Below, one piece after another: positions 26,143-35,859 of a stretch of DNA of 64,000 nucleotides. Every line of letters starts with the position of its first letter. The first letter of the stretch is position 1. The notes below the pieces were generated by a model that saw nothing but the letters and a program-made list of their open reading frames with translations, made no database searches and was not told where the DNA came from. This stretch comes from JAISFI01 sp031553775. Lineage in GTDB: Bacteria > Bacteroidota > Bacteroidia > Bacteroidales > Azobacteroidaceae. Location of the stretch: NCBI GenBank assembly GCA_031553775.1, contig JAVBLA010000030.1:1-64000 (forward strand), read 5' to 3'. A program made the translations under genes and the position numbers.

Positions 26143-28140
26143 TCACTGCCACACCTGCCTCCCATTTTCATAAGTAAACGGACGCTCCTGCCATCCTTTA
26201 GTCTTATTATGCAATAAAAACAATGCATTTACCGGGCAATCCTCAAAACTAATAGTAAGTCCTTCCGCTTTCTTCTTCCCTAAAGAAACCCACTGATCCT
26301 TCATCCAATACATCAATTCATATTCATCTCCCGGTTCGATACAATTGCCATCACTCCGTGGACTATATCTTATTTTACTGATATCTACAGGTTTACCGAA
26401 ATCCATCCCTACCCAGCAACCACTACCTTCTGGGGCATCGAAAAATGTAAGTATATCCCGGTCAAACACACACTCTCTTGTATAGTTCTGCCCTTTCCTG
26501 AAAGTACCCTCCGTCCCGATTATCTTGCCATAAACAGGAATCGTATCTTTTTCAAAGAATACGATTTCGGCAATATTGCAAAAAGCATCATTAGGAGAAA
26601 GATACCGCCAGTAACGATAGGATTTTGCAACAGAGTCTAAAGCAAATTCTTTGGTTTCCGTAGTAAAATCAGATACGGTATATATCGTAACTGCATCTTT
26701 GAATTGTGGATTGGCTGATGCCTGAAATTTTCCGCCGATTAAACGGGTACCGACAGCAAACGTCTCGTGAAATACCGGATATTTGCGGTATAAATGCAAG
26801 GTTTGCCTTGCAAAAGTATCCGGAACAATGGGTTTTACCTCTCCCTGAAGGGTCAAGACAAAAGGTTCGGAAACAGGCGTATTTCCGGTCGGTCCGTAAT
26901 ACACCGGCATATACAGGATATCCCGGCCCATTGCTTTGAATTCCACTTTCTTGCCGGATATCTTTCCCCAATAGATCGGCACCCATTGTTCATCGTTAAA
27001 TACTGTGAGATAAGCATATTTAGAATCCTGTGGATTGTCTAACTGAAATGTCAGGTCGGAAACAGGCATGTATTCATCAGTGACATCTTTGATAAAAATA
27101 TTTCTAAAAACCTGGGGGACATATTTTTCTAAAAAATTCAGTTGTTGTAATTCCCGGTTGATCGCATAGGTTTTGCGGAATGCCTTGGCCATTTTATGGT
27201 CTTTCTTATGCAGTTCTCCCACCGGAGCATTCGCACCGGGAAAAGCCACGTGCCTGCCGTTATTTTCCAACAGCACATTCCATGAATGCGACAAACTGCG
27301 GAAAGGCCAGTGAGGCGTAAAATCAGTCACCACCGGAATACCGTTGGCACGCATCATGGCAGTAGTCAGCAAACTGTATTCCGCACAGGTACCGGAAGGG
27401 ATTCTTGTCAATGTGCTCATACGGGAAACCGTCAGAGGTGTGGTCCCTGTGAGACGGGCCCTCATCATATTCATCAGTTTCCGGTTCACCGCATCACAGG
27501 CATAATAGGAAGAATGAATGAACTGAGAACAATAATTCAGACGTTCCAGTTCAATCTTACAGGAATCAGAAAGATACACCCTCCAGTTATCTAACGATTG
27601 TTTCTCATCGGCTTTATACGGCAGGATATATTCGCAAAAGTCATTGAAGTCGATATGTACTGCCCAGTCGCCCTGCTTCCAGGCTTCGAATGCCCGGTCT
27701 ATATTCCCGATCAGGTAAGCGGCAGTGATTACATGAATATCGGCGACAAATTCTAATTTTTTCTTGGAGTATTCTTTTCCGAACTTATCATACAGGCTGT
27801 CTTTCCGGGCAATATCATTTTTACAGAGGTCAAAAACAGAATCTAATTGATCATAATAGCGATTTATCAGCAGGGTGTCTTTATAGGAGTAATGACCCGG
27901 CATGTTCTCGATCAGGAAACGGGCAGCCTCTAATTTAAGCGGATCATCTTTATAATGCGTCAGAACTTTCTCCAACTCACAACGATTCTCGCCGGCAACA
28001 ATCAATGCCTGCTCTAAATAACCGGTTTCCTTTTTACAACTGATATTGAAAACTATCAAAAATACCAAAGAAAAGAGTGATAAAGTTTTTCCCGATATTT
28101 TGGAATATTCCAATATGGTATTATCATTAAGTGCAATCAT
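26143..28140 (-). CDS. Transglutaminase-like lipoprotein with C-terminal discoidin-like domain
   Basis: A 665-residue lipoprotein (lipobox NISC, Cys35). The central transglutaminase core has Cys in GTCAEYSLLTTAMMRANGIP near 249 and His in SLSHSWNVLLE near 282. The C-terminal third (YRYWRYLSPNDAFCNIAEI, then a GSGCWVGMDFGKPVDISKI segment) resembles an F5/8-type discoidin fold. It probably acts on proteins or peptides at the cell surface, as protease or transferase. It lies 99 bp before the DUF1573 gene on the same strand and has its own promoter-like sequence upstream. Confidence 0.82.
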   Translation of the reverse strand: MIALNDNTILEYSKISGKTLSLFSLVFLIVFNISCKKETGYLEQALIVAGENRCELEKVLTHYKDDPLKLEAARFLIENMPGHYSYKDTLLINRYYDQLDSVFDLCKNDIARKDSLYDKFGKEYSKKKLEFVADIHVITAAYLIGNIDRAFEAWKQGDWAVHIDFNDFCEYILPYKADEKQSLDNWRVYLSDSCKIELERLNYCSQFIHSSYYACDAVNRKLMNMMRARLTGTTPLTVSRMSTLTRIPSGTCAEYSLLTTAMMRANGIPVVTDFTPHWPFRSLSHSWNVLLENNGRHVAFPGANAPVGELHKKDHKMAKAFRKTYAINRELQQLNFLEKYVPQVFRNIFIKDVTDEYMPVSDLTFQLDNPQDSKYAYLTVFNDEQWVPIYWGKISGKKVEFKAMGRDILYMPVYYGPTGNTPVSEPFVLTLQGEVKPIVPDTFARQTLHLYRKYPVFHETFAVGTRLIGGKFQASANPQFKDAVTIYTVSDFTTETKEFALDSVAKSYRYWRYLSPNDAFCNIAEIVFFEKDTIPVYGKIIGTEGTFRKGQNYTRECVFDRDILTFFDAPEGSGCWVGMDFGKPVDISKIRYSPRSDGNCIEPGDEYELMYWMKDQWVSLGKKKAEGLTISFEDCPVNALFLLHNKTKGWQERPFTYENGRQVWQ

Positions 28141-28186
28141 AAAGAGTGTGATTTTCTTTATTATTAAGCAGTTAAAATACTCTGGG

Positions 28187-28345
28187 CAAATGTATTGATT
28201 TTTTTAATATAAAAAAACAATAATTTATGCTGAAAATTTAGAAAAAAAAATACAACTAATTAATAATAAAGAGATTAAAGATTAACTTAAAATGAAAAAT
28301 GGTCAATTATAGTACTTCTTTGGTAAATGAGGTCCCTTTTACATT
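28187..28345 (-). promoter_or_regulatory. Promoter block of the transglutaminase gene, homologous to the block upstream of GH127
   Basis: TACATTTG (complement of 28187-28194) fits the -7 consensus and gives a leader of about 40 nt. The 150 bp upstream of it align by eye with 38820-38985, including AGTACTTCTTT and AATGA(G/T)GTCCCT on the plus strand. Part of the 453-bp gap 28141-28593; the rest is a decayed propeller piece and AT-rich sequence. Confidence 0.5.
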
Positions 28346-28422
28346 AGAACAGGTTTTTATTATTTCTTCCTAATATTTACAAATTCCATCCCTGGTGTTT
28401 TTAATTGATGCATCTTGAATTT

Positions 28423-28525
28423 CTAAAAATACGAAATATCATAATAATAAATCTCATCCTCTACTGTTTTTGCAAATAATCTTTTCTTCATAGTTTATAT
28501 TGGCATATAAACCATAAATAACTAT
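28423..28525 (-). pseudogene. Decayed 6-bladed propeller fragment 1
   Basis: Two overlapping frames encode VIYGLYANINYEE (28487-28522) and then KRLFAKTVEDEIYYYDISYF followed by a stop. Both pieces match the decayed copies at 32131-32250 and 29965-30120, so an internal deletion has fused two parts of one propeller C-terminal region. Confidence 0.6.
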
Positions 28526-28593
28526 ATAACAAAAATTCAAGAACCTCTCAAAAAAAGCTGTCTAAAAAGAGTTTTCAATACTGAAGTCATCTT

Positions 28594-29802
28594 CTATATT
28601 TTTTTCAAATACAATATGCATACGACAGCATTGTTATCTGTATTCTCTAACTCTTTAAGCAATAAGACATCCGATTTTTTCAGATGTGAATAAAAGAATT
28701 CTTTATTTTTTTCAGTCAGAGTCAAAAATAACTCATCTATAGATGCCAGTAATGAATTTTGATGAAATCCATTAATAATAAAGGGATTATAAGATATTTT
28801 TTTTTGAGCATCTGCTGCAATAAAATTGTGCGACTTATAGTCTTTTTTTGAGACCAACGAAACACAGCTTAAATTTTTCATCACATAATTAACATACAAA
28901 ACGTCGTTTAATTCAACAAATAAATACTCTCTCACTATATCGGATTCCATCTTTTGTTTGCTAAATTTCGAATCATCCAGATCTTTTGTCTGTTCAAAAA
29001 AAGTATCAATTTCTTTTGCACTATAAAATGACAAATCATATTTTGCAGTTATCTCATTATTCTGTATTTGGAAAATAGTATCACAGAGTGAATAATAGTA
29101 CAAAACCATTCCATTTTCTGTTTTCTGAAAACGAGATAAAGCATCAAGCGGTATTTCTCTGGTATTTTTAAATGGAAGGGCAGACTCTGAAGTTTCAGAA
29201 TTTTCATTCGAAAAAACAAGTTGGCAAGGCGTTTCTGTTGTATATTTGTTATAAGCAAATATCATTTTGTCATTCTCATACTCAACAAAATCGGTGGGAC
29301 AAGGACTTATTTTTTTCTCAGAAATAAAGTTTCCTTTCAAATCGTATTTAATTATTTTCCAGGTATGCCAATCTAATATTATGAAGTTTCCATTACTCAA
29401 ATGTACCATATTAATAGATTGATATTCTCCGGGCCCTTGTCCCAAGTGATTTATTTTGTACAGAAATTTGCCATTACAATCAAATGCAAATATTGATTTT
29501 GCTTTATAATAATCGGCAATAAAAAGGGTATCATTCACTATAAATAACTTTGATACTTTCCCTATTATAGATTCTGACAAACTTTCTAACTTAATCAATT
29601 TAATAGAATCCACATAAGAATAGAAATCCTCATAATTGTTATTTAATAAACTAAGTTTTATAGTTTGGGGTGTACTTTTGAGATGAATAGTAGATTCATT
29701 TTTGAGGACATATTGCATGCCTCCTCCATCTTTATTAGGGTTGGAGCAACTTATTATCACAAATTGAATTATTATCGTAAAAAAATATATTCCATTTTTC
29801 AT
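28594..29802 (-). CDS. 6-bladed beta-propeller lipoprotein, copy 3
   Basis: A 402-residue lipoprotein. The start at 29802 gives a leader with lipobox VIISC (Cys20); a longer frame to 29868 adds residues in front of it. Blade repeats are clear: LFIADYYKAKSIFAFDCNGK, then YKINHLGQGPGEYQSINMVH, then FIILDWHTWKIIKYDLKGNF, the same Y.i...GqGPGEY pattern as the two other intact copies. No NVEALA gene is found on either side, in contrast to the other copies. Decayed fragments of related genes flank it on both sides. Confidence 0.82.
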   Translation of the reverse strand: MKNGIYFFTIIIQFVIISCSNPNKDGGGMQYVLKNESTIHLKSTPQTIKLSLLNNNYEDFYSYVDSIKLIKLESLSESIIGKVSKLFIVNDTLFIADYYKAKSIFAFDCNGKFLYKINHLGQGPGEYQSINMVHLSNGNFIILDWHTWKIIKYDLKGNFISEKKISPCPTDFVEYENDKMIFAYNKYTTETPCQLVFSNENSETSESALPFKNTREIPLDALSRFQKTENGMVLYYYSLCDTIFQIQNNEITAKYDLSFYSAKEIDTFFEQTKDLDDSKFSKQKMESDIVREYLFVELNDVLYVNYVMKNLSCVSLVSKKDYKSHNFIAADAQKKISYNPFIINGFHQNSLLASIDELFLTLTEKNKEFFYSHLKKSDVLLLKELENTDNNAVVCILYLKKI

Positions 29803-29964
29803 TATTAAAACTATTAATTTGTTTTTCAATAATCTAGCACCTGACAAAAAATAAAACACGGGATACATGAGTTGTAGTCTAAATTATTTTGATTCACTTC
29901 ATGTGAGTGATTCTTTGTTTGTACAATTGAGCAATTTTATCAAACCTGTTAATGTTTCATGGTT
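29803..29964. other. Intergenic stretch upstream of propeller copy 3
   Basis: AT-rich sequence. With the next entry it fills the 342-bp gap up to the zinc-finger gene. I find no NVEALA-like frame, no clear -7 box and no strong hairpin. Confidence 0.4.
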
Positions 29965-30120
29965 TCAAAAATACGAAATATCAAAACAATAACCCTCATC
30001 CTCTATAGTTTTTGCAAATAATTTTTTCTGTATTTTATCTACTCTGATAAAATCAAACTTTTCCGGTAAAATGATTTTTCTCACCGGATTTCCTTCCCAG
30101 TCGGTCAGTAGTGATTCTAA
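29965..30120 (-). pseudogene. Decayed 6-bladed propeller fragment 2 (C-terminus)
   Basis: A 51-codon frame without a start reads LTDWEGNPVRKIILPEKFDF, then FAKTIEDEGYCFDISYF and a stop. It is the last blade of a propeller (compare EVFDNEGNPQIRYYLD in the intact copy at 23528). The rest of the gene is absent. Confidence 0.65.
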
Positions 30121-30144
30121 ACTAATAATTCCCAAGGTTGATTG

Positions 30145-30894
30145 TTAAACTATTATATCTCGTTTCGTATCAATCGTCCCTCCTTCATAAGCACATACGC
30201 CCATACGAGGGGAATTAACAACAGGCATCGATGCATAGTCGGAAAAATCCTCACACTTCTTTGCATGTTTTGATGCACATTTGTCACAAAACACAGCCTC
30301 CTCTTCATACACACAAACCGTACATATTTGTGTTGCTGGAACTTTTCCACAAACGGAGCACATCGTTTGTAGCGGCTCATTACGAGATAATAAAACGATC
30401 TCTTTATCAGCTTTTACAGGATATTCATCTATGACGGTGACCGTTAATTCGGTCGAGCTTCCGAAATCGTACTCATATTCCAGCACCAATCCCTTGTACA
30501 ATGCGTCTTTTGTCTTGCGGCTCATAGGAATTTCACCACAGGATTCTTCTATTATTTTTTCATATTTTTTTATATTACCTCGTTCTAAGTATTCGCATGC
30601 ATCCATTGCGTCCCACATTCCACCCCGTTGCGCATTTTTAGGATTTCTGAAAGCGCTCATGTGTCCGCAGCATTCAAGCCAGATCTGCCTCAAAAAAGAA
30701 TCGAATACTTTCATTTTTGCATCTCCGTCTATCCATAAACTAAGGAAATAGGGAGTATTCCCCCATCTTTTATTTGTTTCTACTTTTACAAAGAAAGATG
30801 TGCCGGGGTTTCCGGCATTTATTTTCTCTCTAAAATGTGTTGACAAATGGCGGTTAATCCCTGCCTTTGCAAATGTTTTATTGCAGAAAAACAT
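30145..30894 (-). CDS. pRiA4b ORF-3-like protein with zinc-binding motifs, frameshifted near its start
   Basis: A 249-residue frame. The N-terminus is a C2H2-like finger (FFCNKTFAKAGINRHLSTHF), the middle has the YEYDFGSSTELTVTVI segment seen in plasmid pRiA4b ORF-3 family proteins, and the C-terminal third has CSVCGKVPATQIC and CDKCASKHAKKC metal motifs. A better start is the ATG at 30923 (MQETIQSEGKC), but a run of five T instead of six at about 30886-30890 throws it out of frame. A truncated copy at 35860-35888 keeps six. Translation may begin at the internal ATG 30894, losing one Cys of the finger. Function unknown. It follows RhuM in the same direction. Confidence 0.7.
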   Translation of the reverse strand: MFFCNKTFAKAGINRHLSTHFREKINAGNPGTSFFVKVETNKRWGNTPYFLSLWIDGDAKMKVFDSFLRQIWLECCGHMSAFRNPKNAQRGGMWDAMDACEYLERGNIKKYEKIIEESCGEIPMSRKTKDALYKGLVLEYEYDFGSSTELTVTVIDEYPVKADKEIVLLSRNEPLQTMCSVCGKVPATQICTVCVYEEEAVFCDKCASKHAKKCEDFSDYASMPVVNSPRMGVCAYEGGTIDTKRDIIV

Positions 30895-30903
30895 TTGCCT
30901 TCA
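30876..30903. repeat. Direct repeat, left copy
   Basis: TTTTATTGCAGAAAAACATT and the following TGCCTTCA recur at 35860-35888 with one extra A. The two copies bracket RhuM and the SNF2 helicase. Confidence 0.7.
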
Positions 30904-30941
30904 GATTGTATTGTTTCTTGCATGATTGCTATTTTAAAAAG

Positions 30942-31940
30942 TTACTCAATTCCTTTTATCTGTTTATCAAAATCTGAAATTATTTTTTGTATTTTGTTGA
31001 ATTCATCATATTCGGATATTGCTTTTCTATCGGCTTGCAGTTTGGAGATTTTCCCTTTCCCTTCCAATACTTTGTATTCATTAAAATTGAGAAAACGATT
31101 GACACTGTCGGCCAATTGAGCCATAGTAAATGTATTTTGACGTTCTATCAGGCCTTCTATGTAGTCGAAATATCCGGTAACAGTTCGTTCTAATTTTTTG
31201 ATTTCTTCTTCTTGTAAATAATTTTTGGCGATAACAACATCTGTTTTTAAGATTCTACCTTCCGGAGCATTCTTCCAGGTAGTAAGCCCCATGTTGTCCT
31301 TTGATTTATCAGCAGTTTGATATATTATTTCAGCAGCAGTTTTTCCGGTAATGGCATAGTGAAATTTATTTTGTACCATTGCATAGAACTTTCTGGTTAT
31401 TTCGGAATTTCTGTCATAATCAATGCTGCATTCGGCGAAAATATCGGTTATTTGCTGGTATATACGACGTTCGCTTGCCCGGATGGAACGAATACGAAGT
31501 AATAATTCTTTGAAATAATCTTTTCCAAACAAAGTCTGTCCCTGTTTTAACCGATTATCATCTAATACAAATCCTTTGATAATGTATTCTTTCAGTACTT
31601 GTGTTGCCCAGATGCGAAACTGGGTGGCTTTGGAGGAGTTAACCCGATAGCCTACAGAGATGATGACATCGAGGTTGTAAAATTCAACATTTCTGTTAAC
31701 TTGCCGATTCCCTTCTTGTTGAACTATTCGAATTTTTCGAATAGTTCGATCTTCTTGTAACTCAAAGCTTTTGTAAATTTCTTTCAAGTGATAATTAATG
31801 GTATTCACTTCCACACCAAATAACTCTCCCATAGATTTTTGGGTAAGCCAAATGGTTTCAGCTTCAAGATATACATCCACTCGAACATCTCCGTTGGGAG
31901 TGGTGTAGAGAATAATTTTGTTGTTAGACTTCTGGTTCAT
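30942..31940 (-). CDS. RhuM family protein
   Basis: A 332-residue homologue of the Salmonella pathogenicity-island protein RhuM (PF13310 family). The N-terminal pattern VDVYLEAETIWLTQKSMGEL, FGVEVNTINYHLKEIY and FYNLDVIISVGYRVNS, then FRIWATQVLKEYIIKGFVLD, is the family signature. This resembles phage antirepressor/KilA-type DNA-associated domains. The C-terminus is helical. Molecular function is unknown. The family is common on islands and near defence or toxin genes. It ends 18 bp before the zinc-finger gene's likely ATG, so the two are probably co-transcribed. Confidence 0.88.
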   Translation of the reverse strand: MNQKSNNKIILYTTPNGDVRVDVYLEAETIWLTQKSMGELFGVEVNTINYHLKEIYKSFELQEDRTIRKIRIVQQEGNRQVNRNVEFYNLDVIISVGYRVNSSKATQFRIWATQVLKEYIIKGFVLDDNRLKQGQTLFGKDYFKELLLRIRSIRASERRIYQQITDIFAECSIDYDRNSEITRKFYAMVQNKFHYAITGKTAAEIIYQTADKSKDNMGLTTWKNAPEGRILKTDVVIAKNYLQEEEIKKLERTVTGYFDYIEGLIERQNTFTMAQLADSVNRFLNFNEYKVLEGKGKISKLQADRKAISEYDEFNKIQKIISDFDKQIKGIE

Positions 31941-32130
31941 TATAAGTAACGCGAATTAAGGGTTGAAAACAACATAAAAAAGTGCTGATAATCAGAAAAT
32001 AGCTCATTGAAAATTTTTATATAACCTTAAAAATCAGTAAATTAGAAGATGTTTACAAAGCACCTCAAACCTATGATTTCCACGGTTAAAACATCAAAGT
32101 TAGTAAAAATTTATTGGTATGTGTGCGAAC
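31941..32130. other. Intergenic stretch upstream of rhuM
   Basis: TAACTTTG (complement of 32095-32102) is a possible -7 box for rhuM. Nothing else is recognisable. With the propeller remnant and SNF2 promoter it fills the 384-bp gap 31941-32324. Confidence 0.35.
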
Positions 32131-32250
32131 GAAAATGATTCTTTTTACCGGATTTCCTTCCCAGTCGAAAACATGCACCTCATTGGATGATAGAAAAGAA
32201 AAGTTTTCTTCTTCATAGTTCATATTGGCATATAAGCCATAAATAAGTAC
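32131..32250 (-). pseudogene. Decayed 6-bladed propeller fragment 3
   Basis: The frame reads VLIYGLYANMNYEEENFSFL and then VHVFDWEGNPVKRIIF, matching the decayed pieces at 28423-28525 and 29965-30120. It then runs into unrelated sequence. The start and all other blades are missing. Confidence 0.62.
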
Positions 32251-32297
32251 AATAGTTACGCTGTTTTTCTGTATGTAGTTTTTAAAAATGATTTTAT

Positions 32298-32305
32298 TAC
32301 TTTTG
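32298..32305 (+). promoter_or_regulatory. Candidate -7 box of the SNF2 helicase gene
   Basis: TACTTTTG fits TAnnTTTG, 19 bp before the ATG. A -33 box is not clear. Confidence 0.4.
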
Positions 32306-32324
32306 CAAATCAAAATTTATACAT

Positions 32325-35300
32325 ATGGCTAAAAAATTCGGACAAACATGGTGGGGTCAACAATGGCTCAATTCTCTTTCAAATATAGACTATAGCAACC
32401 GGTTGCCGCGTGGTAGTGCATATGCCAATAAAGGCGCGGTAACGAGTATTTCTATCAATGAAAATCAGATTGTAGCAAAAGTTAAAGGTTCCCGTCCAAA
32501 GCCGTATGATGTAACAATTATTATTCCTCCGTTTTTTGAACCGGAAATCAAAAAACTAATTTCAGCATTAGCTAAAAAGCCGGCTATCATATCCAAACTG
32601 CTCAACCGGGAACTTGACCCTGAAATTTTGAATATTGCCGAGCAACAGGGCTTGAAAGTATTTCCCCGGCAATGGACGGATTTTAAAATGCAATGTTCCT
32701 GTCCCGATTGGGCGGTTCCCTGCAAACATTTGGCTGCTGTTATCTATAAAATCAGTGCGGAAATTGATAATAACCCGTTTCTTGTTTTTAGCTTACATAA
32801 AGTGAACCTGATAGAAGAGTTGAAAAAGGAAAATATTTTCATCCAAAAGGAAAATCTGAAGATTCCCTCTATCCGTGAAATATTATTGTCGTCTGAAGAA
32901 AAACTTTCCGGGAAGAAAAAACAAAATAAAGCAGCAGTAAATGATTTGAATTTCAGGGATTTAAATTTTTCCAATCTATCTCCGATCCATGAATCGTTGA
33001 TTCAATTGGTAGAAGACAAACCTGTTTTTTATCAGCAATCCGGAAATTTCCGTGATAAATATGCTGTTGGCATCCGGAAAGCTGTACGAAATATGCAACG
33101 TTTGATGACCGGGAAAGCAGTTTTGGAAGATTTTTTCTCAATCAAATCTTCTAAACCGCTTAATCATCACACAGATGTGACACTTTTCATTGATGAACAG
33201 AATAAAGTAACAATCAAAGCTTCTGAAAAAATATCATTTTCTCCTTCGGAAATGATCAAAGAATTATGGGAAATTCCGGTTTCTCATGCCAACGACTACC
33301 AGATATCAGTGGCTACGCTTCGGTATGCTTTATTATTTGCCTGTAATCTGGTAGCTACAGGTTCTGTAGTTCCTCAAATCGTTCAGTTGGATAACCGGAA
33401 ATTTGCGGTTCGTTGGTTACCGGCCATGTTGAGTAAAGAGGTGCGACAATTAGTCGAAAAATTCGAATCGTTCATGCCTGGAGTTTTGCTTTTCTTTCAA
33501 GGAAAAAACAAAACAGCTATTGGGGAAGGACAGGCAACCCATTTGCTTTCTATATTTCTGAACGAATGGATGTCGCGTTTAACGGAAATATCACCGGATG
33601 ACATCTATTTGAATTTATTTTTCAACAATCAACCTTATCCATTTAATAAACCGGGAGAAAGCGCATTGCCAGGAAGAGTGAGTCAATGGCTCCAACGTTA
33701 TTATCTTACACAGGGAAAATACAAATCGTCCATTGTGGTCGAAGAATTGTTGATGAACGAATTTCAATTAAACCTTACTGTTAAGAAAAATGATAAATCT
33801 TTGTCAAAACCGGCTTATCTGAAAGACGTTTTGAATTTGAAAAAATATGATCAGGAAAGATTTGAAATCTTACAATCTGTGGCAAATTTATCTTCTTTTG
33901 TACCAGGTTTGGATGAATATATCAACAGCAAAGGGAAGGAAGAGATTATCCTTGACACGAAAAGTTTTGCCCCATTTCTGATGCAGGCAATTCCAGCCAT
34001 TCAATTGCTGGATATTGACATTTTATTGCCGAAATCGTTACAGCAAATCCTTCGTCCCAAACCCAGCATCAAGGTTAAATCGAAAGCCAAAGACGGCAAA
34101 GGATTCCTGCGTCTGGAAAAATTGCTGGATTTCGATTGGCAGGTTTCGATTGGTGATACTTTAATGGATGAAGAAGAATTCCGCAAGTTATTAAAACACT
34201 CGGACGGTTTGATCCGATTCAAAACGAATTATATTTACGTTAATCCCGAAGAACTGCAAAAGCTTTACAAACATTTTTCTTCGGCCAAAACATTGTCTTC
34301 ATTTGAAATGCTCCGGGCAGTACTCAGCGGAGAATATCAGGGCGCTAAAATCGCGTTAACGAATGAAGTGAAAGCACTGATCCGGCAATTAACGGAACAG
34401 GATATTGTCGCTTTGCCTCAGGGTCTGAATGCTTCGCTGCGTCCCTATCAGCATCGCGGTTTTTCGTGGATGTATCGCAACTCTCAAATCGGTTTCGGAA
34501 GTATTATCGCCGACGATATGGGATTGGGAAAAACCTTGCAGGTAATTGCAACGATACTGAAATACAAGGAAGACGGATTCCTGCAAAAAGAAAAAGCGCT
34601 GGTCGTTGCTCCGACAGGATTAATTACGAACTGGCAGGCGGAAATCGAGAAATTTGCGCCCTCACTCCGGTGTAATGTCTATCATGGCGCCACCCGTCAA
34701 TTAGAGGATAAAACGGATTTCGACGTTTTGCTGACCACGTATGGAATGGTGCGTTCGGATGCCGATAAACTCAAAAAAATGAAATGGCAGGTGGTGGTGA
34801 CCGACGAAGCTCAAAATATTAAGAATCATGATACGGCTCAGAGTAAGGCGGTTAAAAGTATTCCCGCCAATACCTTCATTGCGATGAGCGGTACGCCGGT
34901 GGAAAACCGTTTGAGCGAACTTTGGAGTATTGCAGATTTTTCCAATCGCGGATTTCTCGGTAGTGTCAAAGACTTCAAAGAAGATTTTGCTGTCCCGATT
35001 CAGAACCAGAATGATTTAAAAGCAGCAGAAAAATTAAAGAAAATTACTGCTCCGTTTTTGATGCGCCGCCTGAAATCTGATAAAACCATCATCACCGACC
35101 TTCCGGATAAGATTGAAATGGATGCATACAGCCAGTTGACTAAGGAGCAGGCAGGTTTGTATGAAAAGACACTGGAAAAAGCCATGCAAGCTATTGAAGG
35201 CATTGAAGGCAAAGATCATAAGGCGTTGTTTGTGCGTCAGGGATTGGTGTTGCAGATGATGCTGGCGTTAAAACAAATTTGCAATCACCCGACTCAGTTC

Positions 35301-35852
35301 CTGAAAAACAATGTTCTGGATGCTTCCCTTTCCGGAAAAATGGAATTGCTTTTTGACCGTTTGGAAAATATAGTTGATAATAATGAGAAAGTACTTATTT
35401 TCACTCAATTTACCGAGATGGGAGAGTTGCTTAAACATTTCATTGCAGAACGTTTTGGCGAAACTCCTTTATATTATCATGGCGGATGCAGTATCAAGCA
35501 GCGCAAAGAAATGGTCGATACTTTTCAAACCAATCGTGCAGACAAAATCTTTATTCTTTCGCTGAAAGCAGCGGGAACAGGTTTGAATCTTACGGCTGCT
35601 AACCATGTTATCCATTACGATTTGTGGTGGAATCCGGCAGTAGAAGCTCAGGCCACCGACCGTGCTTACCGCATCGGACAAACGAAAAATGTAGTAGTAC
35701 ATCGTTTTATCACTAAATCGACTTTTGAAGAACGTATCAACGAAATGATACAAAATAAAAAAGCCTTAGCCGATCTGACAGTGTCGACTGGTGAAAACTG
35801 GATTGGCAACCTGAGTAATAAGGAATTGAAAGATTTGTTTGAATTGAAATAA
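32325..35852 (+). CDS. SNF2-family DNA translocase/helicase with SWIM zinc finger
   Basis: A 1175-residue ATP-dependent DNA remodeller. A SWIM motif, CSCPDWAVPCKHLAAV (CxCx7CxH), lies at about 124-139. The SNF2 motor begins near 700: Walker A DDMGLGKTLQVIA near 727-739, DEAQ in the Walker B position (VVVTDEAQNIKN), motif III MSGTPVENRLSELWSI. The C-terminal helicase lobe has LIFTQFTEMGELLKHF, SLKAAGTGLNLT and ATDRAYRIGQTKNVVVHRF. Length and order are typical of bacterial RapA-unrelated SNF2 proteins. Such proteins are widespread on accessory islands and in some defence systems, but no methyltransferase or nuclease partner is next to this one. Confidence 0.94.
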   Translation: MAKKFGQTWWGQQWLNSLSNIDYSNRLPRGSAYANKGAVTSISINENQIVAKVKGSRPKPYDVTIIIPPFFEPEIKKLISALAKKPAIISKLLNRELDPEILNIAEQQGLKVFPRQWTDFKMQCSCPDWAVPCKHLAAVIYKISAEIDNNPFLVFSLHKVNLIEELKKENIFIQKENLKIPSIREILLSSEEKLSGKKKQNKAAVNDLNFRDLNFSNLSPIHESLIQLVEDKPVFYQQSGNFRDKYAVGIRKAVRNMQRLMTGKAVLEDFFSIKSSKPLNHHTDVTLFIDEQNKVTIKASEKISFSPSEMIKELWEIPVSHANDYQISVATLRYALLFACNLVATGSVVPQIVQLDNRKFAVRWLPAMLSKEVRQLVEKFESFMPGVLLFFQGKNKTAIGEGQATHLLSIFLNEWMSRLTEISPDDIYLNLFFNNQPYPFNKPGESALPGRVSQWLQRYYLTQGKYKSSIVVEELLMNEFQLNLTVKKNDKSLSKPAYLKDVLNLKKYDQERFEILQSVANLSSFVPGLDEYINSKGKEEIILDTKSFAPFLMQAIPAIQLLDIDILLPKSLQQILRPKPSIKVKSKAKDGKGFLRLEKLLDFDWQVSIGDTLMDEEEFRKLLKHSDGLIRFKTNYIYVNPEELQKLYKHFSSAKTLSSFEMLRAVLSGEYQGAKIALTNEVKALIRQLTEQDIVALPQGLNASLRPYQHRGFSWMYRNSQIGFGSIIADDMGLGKTLQVIATILKYKEDGFLQKEKALVVAPTGLITNWQAEIEKFAPSLRCNVYHGATRQLEDKTDFDVLLTTYGMVRSDADKLKKMKWQVVVTDEAQNIKNHDTAQSKAVKSIPANTFIAMSGTPVENRLSELWSIADFSNRGFLGSVKDFKEDFAVPIQNQNDLKAAEKLKKITAPFLMRRLKSDKTIITDLPDKIEMDAYSQLTKEQAGLYEKTLEKAMQAIEGIEGKDHKALFVRQGLVLQMMLALKQICNHPTQFLKNNVLDASLSGKMELLFDRLENIVDNNEKVLIFTQFTEMGELLKHFIAERFGETPLYYHGGCSIKQRKEMVDTFQTNRADKIFILSLKAAGTGLNLTAANHVIHYDLWWNPAVEAQATDRAYRIGQTKNVVVHRFITKSTFEERINEMIQNKKALADLTVSTGENWIGNLSNKELKDLFELK

Positions 35853-35859
35853 ATTGTAC

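Noticed and set aside
9644..29802. Interpretation as an LPS/O-antigen locus
   Set aside because: Only one ligase-like gene; no glycosyltransferase, flippase or sugar-nucleotide genes.
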